The notes: a model not told the origin generated them from the sequence alone. A DNA stretch of 64,000 bases from Drosophila persimilis (GCF_003286085.1 NW_020825469.1:1-64000); one strand, 5' to 3'; positions 42,081-53,224 are shown, counted from the first letter of the stretch. Made by a program: numbers and translations.

Positions 42081-43676
42081 TTAGAAGAGGGGGGCGATGA
42101 GCGATCCGCCTGTCAGCAGGTGCCCGGGTGTTAGGGCCTCGCCGTCGCTTGGATCTTGGCTGACGGCTCCCAGCGGCGTCGAGTTCATTATGGCCTCGAT
42201 GCCGACGAGGACTGTGGCGAGCTCTTCGGCGGTTAGGAGCGCGCTGCCTACCGCCCGTAGGAGTAGGCTCTTGGCAGTTTTTACACCTGCCTCCCATAGC
42301 CCTCCCATGTGAGGAGCTCGCGGCGGTATGAACGCAAATTCGCATCCGTTCTTTGACGCGAAGTCGCGAATTGCGTCTCCTTGCTCCTTGAGCCTGATCC
42401 GCAGAGCGCTGAGATGGCGGCTCGCTCCGACGAAGTTCGTCCCGTTGTCGCAATGAACGACTTGGGGATACCCTCGGCGCCCGACGAACCTTTGGAAAGC
42501 CAACAAAAAACAGTCAGTGGTTAGATCGGAAACTATTTCTAGGTGAACCGCCTTGGACGCAAAACAAACAAAAAGCGCAATGTATGACTTGTATGGGGGC
42601 CTTCCGCGAATTTTCAATGTTGTGTGCACTGGTCCAAATGGGCGGAGAGCACGGAGTCGATCTGCGGGTAAATTCCCCATGAGTTGCGTCAGCAATCGAG
42701 GCTTGCATTTAAAACAGCGCATACACGATCGAACTGTCTGATGGCAGACCACCTGAGCGTTCACTATCCACACGCTCTGTCGAAGGATGCTCACAAGTGC
42801 TCGTGGGCCGACATGAAAATTCGAATGATGCACGAATTGCGAGCGCTTAGTCAAAAGCAGAGGAAACTTGGCATCGTATGATATAGGAGCTTTGGCTAGT
42901 CGCCCCCCCACTCGCAACAACGAAAAGTTGCACCAAGTTCCTGTGTCTTCATGGATGAATGGGTTCAACCGCTGAAGACTAGGACCAATTGTAGATCCTT
43001 TCCTAACCTTTTCGATTTCTCCTTGATACTCGTGATGCTGGACGATTTCGACAATTTTATAAAGGGCTTCATTGTATACGGTCGGTGAGATAGTTTTTTC
43101 GAAATTTAGGCTTGGGTCTTTACATTTTCTTATAAAGCGGAACACATACACGAACACTCTAAGCAGTTTGAGGTGTGACGAGAATCCCTCGATGACATCT
43201 AACAGCTCCGAACTTCGCACAGAAGCGGTCAGCCCGACCGCAGTCTTCCTCTTTTCCAGCTGAAGATCATCGGAGTGTTCGAAATGAGCGTTCTTGGGCC
43301 AGTTTTCTTCTTCCTCTTTCAGAAATGATGGTCCTTCGAACCAAATTGACTGAACGATTTCGTCTACGTCACAACCTCTTGAGACAATATCTGCTGGGTT
43401 CTGTTTCGTGGGTACATGCCGCCACGTAGCATCATCTGACCACTCTTGAATCTCAGCCACTCTATTTGAAACGAAAGTCGACAACGTCGATGGATGAGAC
43501 CGGATCCAATGGAGAGTTACCTCTGAATCCGACCAATAAACGACTCGTTCAATGGGCACGTTTAATTGGGGCTTGATTCTGTGACAGAGATCTGCGAGAA
43601 GGTGAGCGGCACATAACTCAAGCCTTGGGAGCGTTTTGCTCTTGAGCGGCGCTATATTGGATTTCGAAGTCAACAA
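42081..43676 (-). pseudogene. pol: BEL/Pao RNase H and integrase
   Basis: 531-residue frame. LKSKTLPRLELCAAHLLADL and VYWSDSEVTLHWIRSHPSTLSTFVSNRVAEIQ form the BEL RNase H; WRHVPTKQNPADIVSRGC follows. Integrase has the zinc region CHQTVRSCMRCFKC and the three acidic sites in HTTLKIRGRP...FVCFASKAVHLEI, VHCDNGTNFVG and GGLWEAGVKTAKSLL. It is cut at LLTGGSLIAPLF by the deletion at 42088. A gap near 43680 separates it from the preceding frame, with the start of RNase H lost. Confidence 0.87.
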
Positions 43677-43684
43677 TGATATTT

Positions 43685-46232
43685 TTAAACCGGTAACATC
43701 GGATCGGAATACACAAACCGAGATATGGATATGTCTTCCAATTGAGATAGTGTATTTTTCAACTTATGCCACGCTGTTTCCAAATGCAGCGGGATCGACT
43801 CATCCCAATCTAGTTTGTTAAGCCAAAGCTCCTGCAATAGGATCTTGCCTTTTATAACGATAGGACTTAATAAACCAAGGGGGTCAAACAACTTTGATGT
43901 CACCGATAGTATGTTCCGTTTTGTCGCTCGGAGACCCATAACTGAATTGTCAATTTTGAACTTAAAGGCATCGTCAGTAGGTAACCATGAGATTCCTAAC
44001 GCCTTTGTCGACTCTGAATCCGAGATTGTTATGGGCTGTGCTCTCAGATGCGGTGATCTCGGGTGAGTTTGAAAACCACTTAGTCAACTCAAACCCTGCG
44101 GTCTGAAGAACCTGAGACACTTCGGACTTAATTGCCCTTAGCTCCTCTACGCATGCAGCACCAGTCAACAAGTCATCGACGTAAAAGTCGGACCCAATAA
44201 CGTTAGCAGCTCTAGGGAATGAGAGCTTCGCAGACTCACTCAACCTTTTCAAACACCGGATAGCTAAGAATGGGGCTGGTCCAGTCCCATAGGTTACAGT
44301 GTTGAGCTTGCATAATCTCAAGGAGTCAGAAGGGTCTCTTCTCCACACTATGAGCTGAAACTGCCGATCCGCTTCGTTCACCATCACTTGGCGATACATC
44401 TTTTTAACATCAGCAGTCAGGGCAAACCTGTGCAGACGGAAACGGAGCAGTGTCGAGTATAATTCCTCTTGAATGGTAGGTCCCACCATCAGAATGTCAT
44501 TTAAGGCCACCTGTGAGGACGTCATGGACGAAGCATCGAACACGACTCGGAGCTTGGTAGACGTACTTTGGGGCCTCAGAACACACTGATGAGGGATTAC
44601 GTAGTGTGGAGTAGAAGGAATTGTATTGTCAGTAGGAGACATATGACCTAAGGAGAGGTACTCTTCCATGAATTCCAAGTACATTTTCTTCAACTCAGGG
44701 TCCCGATGCACTCGCCTTTCAAGCGACAAAAACCGCCGTTTCGCAACCTCAAAGGAGTTGCCTAAACAATTTGGATCTGATTTAAACGGGAGCCTTACTT
44801 CGAACCGACCTGATGATAGTACCTGAGTCGTCTTACGATAGTGTTCTTCACATAGCTTGTGCTCAGGTGTGGCAATTTTCTTGGTAGATGGCATTTCTTC
44901 CAGTGACCAAAACTTTTTCAAGGTCCTATCGATGGATACTAGCAACTCTTCACTGCAACTCAAACTGTTTGTAATTTGAGGAGCAGAACTCCTGGAAACA
45001 TATTTTCCCGACACAACCCAACCAAGAAGGGTTTTCTGAAGAGTTGGAAAGTCAGGAACTTGTTTAATTTGACCAACAGCTAATAATTCAAAGAACGATT
45101 CTGCTCCAATTAACATATCTATTCTTTGTGGCTTGTAGAAATAAGGGTCTGCCAGTGGTAGGTTCTCTGGGATTCGCCAGTCAGTCACATTCACTGACTG
45201 GTCAGGGTGATAACCTGAAATTGATTTCAGGATCCAAAAATCAAAGGAGAACTCACTACCATTTATTCGCGACTTCACCACTGTGTGTATTTTATCCTTT
45301 ACTTGAGAATTAGATTCACCAATTCCAAGCAAGTTAATACAGGACTCCTCTCTACGGATCTGTAAGCGATTAGCGAGGTCCTCGGTAATGATATTTGTTT
45401 GTGATCCAGAGTCGAGCAGAGCTCTGGCCAGAATGTGTTCACCGCTCTTAGTTCGGACGCTTACGATCGACGTAGCCAGAATTACCCTGTCCAACGCTGT
45501 CGCATGCAAAACATGTGACGTGGAAGGTTGATTCTGATTTGATGGAGGAGAAGGACTCTCTTGGGGTGGTGGTAACGCAAGACTATTAGCCGACACTGTG
45601 TATCGATGCAATAATGTATGATGTGAGCGGCTGCACCGTCGACATTTATTGGCTTTGCATTTTACAACAGCGTGGCCTTTTCGCAGACAATTAATGCATA
45701 GGGATGCCGACTTAGCAAACTCAAACATTTGCATCACCGAGAGACGCGAAAATGAAGGGCAATTTGACACTACATGGTCTCCTGAATTGCAGTAGCTACA
45801 AGTTTGCTGAGTTCTACTGTTGGTGGAAGTGGAAGAACAGGCAAATGAACTGCGATTATGTTGCTTGCTTGGCATGACTTTGTCTTGCCTTGGCTTGGTC
45901 GATACTTCAGCAGACAGATGCTGGTATCGACGATTCAAGACTTTCTCAAAGTCGGACCAAAGCGGCAACTTCTCATAAGTAAGCTGTTCATCCCACTTTT
46001 GTTTCGTCACTGGGTCGACTCTGTTTAAAACGAGATGAATGAGCATTTCATTCGAAATTTTTGTATCATCTCCGATCGACAGTAATGATCCGTAAATCGA
46101 CGAAACAGTATCGATTAGAGTTCTTAGAGATGATGCAGATTGATGCGACATTCTCGGCAGATTGAACAATGTGGAAATATTATTCGTGAAAATCAAATAA
46201 TCGTTGTCATATACTCGTTTTAGGCCAGCCAT
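43685..46232 (-). pseudogene. pol: BEL/Pao gag, protease and RT
   Basis: From 46232 the 752-residue frame begins within gag (GLKRVYDNDYLIFTNNISTLFNLPRM), with knuckles CSYCNSGDHVVSNC, CINCLRKGHAVVKC and CRRCSRSHH. The protease follows (ARALLDSGSQTNII). RT has the BEL features FALTADVKKMYRQV, YGTGPAPFLAIRCL and the catalytic box FYVDDLLTG. The frame shifts near 44040. 43685-43939 (NILSVTSKLFDPLGLLSPIVIKGKILLQELW) is the RT thumb/connection in a new frame. One or two single-base events would account for these breaks. Confidence 0.87.
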
Positions 46233-46640
46233 GGCCTTTTCATAATTTGCCTCGGTGACTTGGAACGCCTTTATTGTTCCTAATGCTTCATCAGAGAGGC
46301 ACGAAAATTTTTGAATTCCGAGTGTTTACCACTAAAATTTGGGTAATGCCAATTTCGGAAGTCTAACATGAGTTGGGGCTGAAGAAGAACTGGCTTCGTC
46401 TCGCATCAAAGGCGGCGATAAGCGACATTATCTTTCCTTTGGTGACAATTGTCAGCTCTTCCAACTCGGCTGCATATGCATCATCACCTGTTATGTCCTC
46501 GATTTGCTCCTGCAAATGGTTAGCCTTTTCAATGGGGGGGAGAGCGACAGTGATTGCAGTAAACGAAAGATGTATGTACATATAACTGTTGCGTCCAAAT
46601 AGCGGTTCACATATGTCTGTCTGTATCAAGCTCTACTATA
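46233..46640 (-). pseudogene. gag: BEL/Pao gag, N-terminal part
   Basis: The frame 46363-46629 has a helical, acidic stretch (EKANHLQEQIEDITGDDAYAAELEELTIVTKGKIMSLI), as at the start of BEL gags. It is not in frame with the rest downstream. Confidence 0.55.
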
Positions 46641-47020
46641 TGTATATCATACGTCTGTGCCTAGAATTGAAGGCGATGTGCAATGTTTTCAGCACAAGAC
46701 ACCTCAAAGAGAGATCTGAATGTCTTATGATCAGCCTTCAATTTTCTGCACAAATACCTCTGATTCCTCTTTTGGATCTTTGAATCCAACTGCTACTTTC
46801 CTGTCTTTATCGCAGGGCATCCTTCGGCGGTAGCTAGCAGAAATTTGCACACAAACTATTGTTGGCGCGACCGACGCGATGATATTATACAAATTGATTG
46901 CCGATTACACACACACACGACGCGGGCAACGAATATGTTTGCATATACTGCAATTTCTTGTGTCATTGTCACTTATTGTTGTTGCCTATAATTCACTTTA
47001 CAGTCCACACGGGGGCGCCC
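46641..47020 (-). promoter_or_regulatory. BEL/Pao leader and primer site
   Basis: Untranslated leader of about 380 bp. Next to the LTR the minus strand reads GGGCGCCCCCGTGTGGACTG, in the primer-site position; the tRNA is not identified. It includes a short (AC)n tract at 46909-46918. Nothing else is seen. Confidence 0.5.
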
Positions 47021-47331
47021 TGAAAAATTAGAAGAGTTTTTCTAATTGAATTACCGAAAACTTTGGGTGGCTGTAATTTAAATTATTTATTTGGCGGGGC
47101 GAAAAATTGATACGCTCGATCTAGTTCAAGGTTGGCGAACAACTATATTTTCTTCACAATTCAAATCTCTTACTCTAGCTAACCTACGGTGGCAAAGCGG
47201 GGCGAATTCGCCAAGAGCGAGAGAGCGAGCTTTTATTGCGCTCCCGCTTTGCCCTAGCCTAACTTACACTAGACTTCATAATTAAGATCAATAACTAATA
47301 ATTGTGGCCATGGATGGAAGGTCACGCAACA
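47021..47331 (-). repeat. 5' LTR of BEL/Pao element
   Basis: 311 bp with TG...CA ends on the plus strand. Its first 15 bp recur at the left end (42074-42088). Confidence 0.87.
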
Positions 47332-47413
47332 GTTGATGTATATGCTTTGTGCAAATTCTGGTATTGAGTTGGATATTAAGAATTCGTTTAATTGTACACT
47401 GCAATTATGTATT
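47332..47413 (-). pseudogene. env: Env of second 17.6/297-like copy, piece 3
   Basis: Matches 32026-32109 and ends in the T-run where DINE-1 sequence starts. Confidence 0.82.
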
Positions 47414-48508
47414 TTTATACCCGATACTCAAAATGAGTATTGGGGTATATTAGATTTGTGGTAAAAGTGTATGTGTGTAACGTCCAGAAGGAATCGTTTC
47501 CGACCCCATAAAGTATGTATATTCTTGATCAGCATCAATAGCCGAGTCGATTGAGCCATGTCTGTCTGTCCGTCCGTCCGTCTGTCCGTCCCCTTCAGCG
47601 CCTAATGCTCAAAGACTATAAGAGCTAGAGCAACGTTGTTTTGGATCCAGACTTCTGTGATATGTCACTACTCCAAAAATATTTCAAAACTTTGCCCCGC
47701 CCACTTCCGCCCCCACAAAGGGCGAAAATCTGTGGCATCCACAATTTTAAAGATACGAGAACACCAAAAACGCAGAATCGTAGAGAATGACCATATCTTT
47801 TAGACTGCAGAATCTGAATTGGATCGTATTACTATTATAGCCAGAATCACGAAAACAATTTCACTCTTTCTCGCTCTGTCTCTAACACACAGGTTTCATG
47901 GTCGGTTTTGCCAATTGCAAAATATGAGTTCAAGGATCTGAGAACCCATAAGAGCTAGAGCAACCAAATTTGGTATCCACACTCCTGTGATATCGGACCT
48001 TGACCGTTTTGTGTCAAAATTTCGCCACACCCCCTTCCGCCCCCGCAAAGGACGAAAATCTGAGGCAACCACAAATCTCAGAGACTATTAAGGCTAGAGT
48101 AACCAAATTTGGTACACACACTCCTTTAAGATGTCACTATAAAACGTATATCTCAGAATTTCGCCCCACCCCCATCCGCCCCCACAAAGAACGAAAATCT
48201 GTTGCATCCACAATATTGCATATTCGAGAAAACTAAAAACGCAGAATCATAGAGAATGACCATATCTATCAGATTGCTGAGTCTGGATCAGAGCAGATAA
48301 TTTTTATAGCCAACAGGAACAAATCAATTTGCAGTGGCTACGCAGCGCCCGACGTCACGCACAGACTGATTTTCTGTCTCTCTCGCACGCACTCTTTGTC
48401 GTTTCGTTTAATATTAGCGCCGTCTGCCGGAGGAGAGTCATACTGACTTAGTATCGGGTATAACTGTAGAGTTGCGGTGTCCGCAGCAACTCACAACGTT
48501 CCCCCTCG
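47414..48508 (+). mobile_element. DINE-1-like element, complete (~1.1 kb)
   Basis: The left end has TTTATACCCGATACTC with a short hairpin (GATACTC/GAGTAT). The motif ATACCCGATACT (47417-47428) returns inverted as AGTATCGGGTAT at 48450-48461, a subterminal inverted repeat. A (GTCC/GTCT)n tract lies at 47560-47592. Near the right end is a hairpin with GAGTTGC/GCAACTC arms (48469-48492) and the end CGTTCCCCCTCG. It sits in a T-run of env without a clear TSD. These are marks of nonautonomous Helentrons. No protein is encoded. Confidence 0.85.
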
Positions 48509-48675
48509 TTATTAATGCGTTACCTTCTACTTTTATTTCTTGGTTTAGGCAATCTTGGTTTAATATGGTTTTTGGGAATTTCAAAGTTAACAATATATTG
48601 GGTTCTATGAAACTTATTTGAAAGTTTTCGTGTTCTTTGGTGTATGGACATTTTGTTTCTATTTGTTTGACTATT
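48509..48675 (-). pseudogene. env: Env of second 17.6/297-like copy, piece 4
   Basis: Resumes with ATTAATGCGTTACC as at 32109 and runs to TTTGACTATT (matching 32259-32268), where the next Helentron end starts. The rest of this env should lie beyond the window. Confidence 0.83.
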
Positions 48676-49635
48676 TTTATACCCGGTACTCGAAGAGTAT
48701 AGGGGTATATTAGATTTGTGGTAAAAGTGGATGTGTGTAACGTCCAGAAGGAATCGTTTCCGACCCCATAAAGTATATATATTCTTGATCAGCATCAATA
48801 GCCGAGTCGATTGAGCCCTGTCTGTCTGTCCGTCTGTCCGTCCGTCCGTCTGTCCGTCTGTCCGTCTGTCCGTCCCTATTAGCGCCTAGTGCTCAAAGAC
48901 TATAAGAGCTAGAGCAACGAAATTTTGTATTCGGACCTCTGTGATATGTCACTGCTACAAAAATATTTCAAAACTTTGCCCCGCCCACTTCCGCCTCCAC
49001 AAAGGGCGAAAATCTGTGGCATCCACAATTTTAAAGATACGAGAAAACCAAAAACGCAGAATCGTAGAGAATGACCATATCTTTTAGACTGCAGAATCTG
49101 AATTGGATCGTATTATTATTATAGCCAGCATCAAGAAAACAATTTCATTTTTTCTCGCCCTGTCTCTCTCTAACACACACGTAGCATAGGCGGCTTTGCT
49201 TAGAGTAAAACATTAGCGCCTAGATCTCAGAGACTATAAATGCTAGAGCAACCAAATTTGGTATCCACACTCCTAATATATCGGACCGAGACGAGTTTGT
49301 TTCAAAATTTCGCCACACCCCCTTCCGCCCCCGCAAAGGACGAAAATCTGGGGATATTCACAAATCTCAGAGACTATTAAGGCTAGAGTAACCAAATTTG
49401 GTATCCGCACTCCTGTTAGATCTCACTATAAAACGTATATCTCGAAATTTCGTCCCACCCCCTTCCGCCCCCACAAAGGACGAAAATCTGTGGCATCCAC
49501 AATTTTGAAGATACGAAAAAACTAAAAAGGCACAATCATAGAGAATGACCGTATCTATGAGATTGCTGAATCTGGATCAGATCGGATCATTTTTATGGCC
49601 AAAAGGAGCAAAACAATTGGCAGTGGCTACGCAGC
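48676..49635 (+). repeat. DINE-1-like left end of the Helentron
   Basis: About 960 bp similar to 47414-48345. ATACCCGGTACT differs by one base from the DINE-1 terminal motif. It ends with GCAGTGGCTACGCAGC, the last word shared with the DINE-1. Confidence 0.82.
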
Positions 49636-51139
49636 TATGCGTTCGCCCTCTCTATCTCCCTCTCTCTCTATCTCTCTGCCCTGAAAAAAATAAAAACAAC
49701 CCCCGGCAATGCAAGCTCTAACTGCTGGCAGGCGATGTCTTCTTCTTTGTTTTACGCTCAACGTTCTGACCAATACCCCTTTACCCGATGCCCCTCTCTC
49801 TTCAAACAAGCGCACCGCGGTGTCTGCTTGTCCATGTCTCAGTTCAATCACCCCCTCCCACATTAACAAATCAATCTGTCCATTTGCCTACAAAGAGACT
49901 AAATAGAGAGAGACACACAGCATGCCCAGCAATATCACAGGTCCAAAGAGGAAGAGCAAGAGCAATGAACATAAATATGTAAATAAATAAATAAATAAAT
50001 AAACATTATATAGTATGTGTATATGCAGCTGTTTGAATGAGCCGTTATGGTTAGGGAGTGGAAGGGGGACCAGCGAATGCAAGTGTGAAACTGATATAAA
50101 TGCCTATAGAAAGAATGAGAATTGTCTGTAAAAAAACCGCGAAATCTAAACACCAGGGGCTCTCTCACTCTTTCCGCAAGCCAAAAAGAGGGAGAGAGCA
50201 TCACCCAGGCCCAGGCAATTGGTAAACAATTTGTTAACCGTTACAGTAAGGGAGGGGGACACGAAAATGTTTTCACTCCAAATATGCGTATGGAAGAAAT
50301 GAGAAAAAAGCCGCTCCATTTTTTTGCGTTATTTGAGTTATTCTCTCAGTTCTCTGTCCCACACAGACAAGTGTTCTCTCAATAGAGCAAATATCCATAC
50401 ATACAAAAGCTGAAAATGTCAAACAATGTGACGTCATCACCACAGCTGCTCTCTTTCAGCGATTATCATACGGCACCTCATTGGTGAATTCACCTTCTAT
50501 GTCTATTTGGAAAACATGAATTCAATTGTCCGTTTGTTCCGCATGCTTCTCTGCCCCACTCGGAAAAGAGTTCTCTCAACTGTCTGTTCACATCCTTACA
50601 CATTTACATATGGATGCAAGTATCTTAATTAACAAGATGACGTCATAACCACACTTGCTGTCTTTCGGCGATTATCATACGCCACCTTATTCCTGCATTC
50701 ACCATGTAAGACTCTTTCCGCATGCTTTGACTCCGTTCTCTCTTTCTTGAGTGACTCACTCGTAAAAAGACCGCGAAATCTCAATAGGCCGTTTTTCGGT
50801 GGGACCAGTTGATATCGAGCCAGGCAGAGCGATAGAGACTTTTTACCGATTACCGATTTCGAATTAAACCCATTCAAACTAGTTTAGCTTTTAACTTATT
50901 AAATAAAAGTAGTGCTTGCTTATTAAGGTATAGGGCCTTAGTTTTTCTGCGCCGATCGTTAGTTAGAAACTAATAACAGTTTCTAACTTTCGTCGTTGCT
51001 TCCCGCGCTTTTCGGTGCCTCTGCTGGCGTCACTGGAGGCTGAGGCCGGACGTCGCTGCCTGCATAGCGGCTGAGGACGGACGTCGCTGCTGCTCTCGCC
51101 AGGGGACGTCGCTGCCACCGATTGCTGACGCTTTGGGAA
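49636..51139 (+). other. Unassigned 1.5-kb stretch before the AT-rich tract
   Basis: No convincing coding frame. A CT-rich tract lies at 49648-49680 and an (AAAT)n tract at 49980-50004. Two diverged copies of a ~65-bp block start at 50427 and 50636 with the palindrome TGACGTCA (50429-50436, 50638-50645), CAC-rich words and CGATTATCATACG. ACCGCGAAATCT occurs at about 50136 and 50769. Near the right end GGACGTCGCTGC is repeated three times (51048, 51079, 51104). It may be the promoter and 5' leader of the Helentron gene, but nothing in it proves this. Confidence 0.5.
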
Positions 51140-51322
51140 GTTAAAAGTTAATTTACATTAATTATATATAATATTATATAATATATAATATTATATAATA
51201 TATATCTATATAATTATAGTTTTATAATATTATTATTTAATATTATTTATTATATTTCATTATTAGTTATATTATTATTATTTATTATATTGTATATATA
51301 ATATAATATAACAATATATTAC

Positions 51323-51353
<31 letters not shown>

Positions 51354-51362
51354 CATATATAT
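51140..51362. repeat. AT-rich simple repeat, left of errantivirus
   Basis: Nearly pure A/T (TATAT, ATATTATTA). It continues at 58478 after the errantivirus, with ATAT on both sides of the insertion. Confidence 0.88.
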
Positions 51363-51958
51363 AGTGACATATCCATAATTCCCCACATCCCATACACATT
51401 ATGTTTATGTACAATTCATCCACCCCATCCACACAAGTAACAGGACCCCACTCAAGAATCAATAACTGTTTCTTCCCATACTCTAAGCTAGGGCCCCCCA
51501 TAATATAAACAATGGACCACATTGTTTCAGCAACATTAGAATCACGCCACTCTCGAGAAATCGATTCTTTAGAATCACGCCACTCGTGAGGACCAATCAA
51601 AGCTAGACATAAAACCAAGGAGTATCACATTCCTAGCTCCGTCATGTAATGCAACACCGATCGCCAGCAGTGGATGCCTTTCATCAAAGCCGACGCATCC
51701 CCAAATATCGATCCAGGCACGTACGCCACCGACACGAAGATGCAGCCGAGGAAAGCAACGCCCGAAGCCAGAGTCGGGAGTTCCAAGAGAAGGGCTCATG
51801 GAAACTAGCCAGCAGCAGAGAGATCAGTTCCGTTTGAGACAAGCAGACCGAAAGTCAAGTCGGGGAATTCATTTAAATCTTGTGACATAAAGATATTTAA
51901 GTTTGTAAAATAAAAGTATTTTTTTAAAAACTTAAAATCGAGTTGCGGATATTTAACT
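51363..51958 (+). repeat. 5' LTR of young errantivirus
   Basis: AGTGACATATCC...ATTTAACT. It holds a tandem echo, TTAGAATCACGCCACTC at 51536 and again at 51570. Confidence 0.93.
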
Positions 51959-52267
51959 GGCGCAGCCGGTAGGATTTCGTTTAAAATTAACACCTATATT
52001 TCGGTAATGGTCAGCTTGTGTAATTTATAATTACTGTGATCACGTAATCCCGGAATTGTTAATAAAATTGTGAAATCCGCCAAAGAACCTATGTGCTGCA
52101 AGCACATACGATTTGCAAAACTAATTTAAGTGAACTGAAGTAAGCGGAGATAGTGAATCACCAAGGACAGTGAAACACTTAATACAAAATCAAAAAAAAA
52201 AACTTACAAGTGAACCAAAATAAAGTTAAAAACTACAACAAAACAAAACCCAATCAACACCAACAAC
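51959..52267 (+). promoter_or_regulatory. Leader with tRNA-Ser-type primer site
   Basis: TGGCGCAGCCGGTAGGAT (51958-51975) directly follows the LTR, sharing its T. About 290 bp of A-rich leader lead to the gag ATG; no gene is seen in it. Confidence 0.75.
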
Positions 52268-53224
52268 ATGGCGTTACCACCACTATCATTGAGCGAAATC
52301 CACTTGAACCAGGCACTGCTGTCGATCCGACAAATACCTGCCTATGACGGTTCATCTGGACAGCTAAGCTCATTTATCAAACGAATCGAATATGTATGCG
52401 GATTATATCCAACTGAAGATCTTCGCCAACAAAGGATCCTATTTGGAGCGACCGAGATCCAACTGTCAGGAGAGGCACAACGCATATCGCAAATGACACA
52501 ACCCAACACGTGGCTCGAACTGAAGACGGCGCTGATCAACGAGTTCAAAAATCACACACCATATGAAGAACTCTTACGACAACTATACACCACCAGATTC
52601 AACGGCAGTCTTCGTAAGTTTATAGAAGAATTAGAGATAAAAGCATTATTAATAAACAATAAGCTAAACTTAGAAAACATACCAGAAAATAATGTCATTT
52701 ATAAAAACGCTTTGAACAACACAATTAAAGATGTCATTACTCGAAAACTTCCTGACAGAATGTTCATGACCTTAGCAAGAAAAGATATTACCACATTGTC
52801 TAATCTTAAGAAGGCAGCACAAGAAGAAGGATTGTACGAAGCTAGTACAACAGATTCAGGTACAAATAAAGATCAATCGAAATCGTCTCAATCAAATCGA
52901 AAGAATGTTGGAAACTATTATCCAAATTATAATACTACTAACTATCACAATCAAACTCAGAGTTCATCTGGAACAGGTCAGACGAATCGAACAAATCAAA
53001 ATCAAAATTCCCAAAATCCTGGATTATACAATGAGTTCAAAAATTCCTTGAATCAAGGTAGGGCTCAGAATCCATTCAATCAGCAAATATTTCAAAACCA
53101 AGCTAGTGGGAGTGGACCCAACCAACCTACTAAAAGAGGGAGGGAGAGCCAGAGTGGCCAAACGAAGATGGACGTAAATTTTCATCAAGCCGCCTCGGAA
53201 GAAACCGAGGAGGACCCTATATAA
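52268..53224 (+). CDS. gag: gag of young errantivirus
   Basis: 318 residues. SLLSIRQIPAYDG-type capsid start at residues ~18-30, the capsid to ~200, then a tail rich in Asn, Gln, Ser and Thr, and a basic KRGRESQ stretch. No zinc knuckle, as is normal for the group. Gag forms the particle that carries the element RNA. Its end overlaps the pol frame, and AAATTTT (53176-53182) is phased as A-AAT-TTT in the gag frame, a typical -1 frameshift site. Confidence 0.92.
   Translation: MALPPLSLSEIHLNQALLSIRQIPAYDGSSGQLSSFIKRIEYVCGLYPTEDLRQQRILFGATEIQLSGEAQRISQMTQPNTWLELKTALINEFKNHTPYEELLRQLYTTRFNGSLRKFIEELEIKALLINNKLNLENIPENNVIYKNALNNTIKDVITRKLPDRMFMTLARKDITTLSNLKKAAQEEGLYEASTTDSGTNKDQSKSSQSNRKNVGNYYPNYNTTNYHNQTQSSSGTGQTNRTNQNQNSQNPGLYNEFKNSLNQGRAQNPFNQQIFQNQASGSGPNQPTKRGRESQSGQTKMDVNFHQAASEETEEDPI
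53176..53182 (+). promoter_or_regulatory. Candidate -1 ribosomal frameshift heptamer
   Basis: AAATTTT in the X-XXY-YYZ phase of gag. After a -1 shift here the pol frame stays open through the protease site to 56466. No stem or pseudoknot was modelled. Confidence 0.6.

Larger units (their letters stand above)
40881..43191 (+). repeat. 2,311-bp tandem duplication, unit 2
   Basis: Same content as 38570-40880. Its right side continues into the rest of the BEL element, its left side is the new joint. Confidence 0.92.
42074..47331 (-). mobile_element. BEL/Pao LTR retrotransposon, 3' LTR almost lost
   Basis: Minus-strand element with gag, protease, RT, RNase H and integrase. The right (5') LTR is 47021-47331 (311 bp, TGAAAAATTAGAAGAG...CACGCAACA on the plus strand). 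The left end has only the first ~15 bp of the LTR (TGAAAAATTAGAAGA) and then jumps into the integrase region, yet the GTTGA TSD is still present. The deletion therefore happened after (or during) insertion and took most of the 3' LTR and the pol end. It is a different BEL family from 534-3942. Confidence 0.87.

Noticed and set aside
47560-47592. (GTCC/GTCT)n tract as an independent satellite (also at 30135-30190 and 48818-48876)
   Set aside because: It is the microsatellite that belongs inside DINE-1 elements.
49627-50385. Short frames of 64-89 codons in the unassigned stretch
   Set aside because: Low-complexity or simple-repeat composition, no domain, no conserved start context.
51575-51799. 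Frames inside the errantivirus LTRs (also at 58093-58317)
   Set aside because: Identical in both LTRs and without similarity; LTR sequence explains them.
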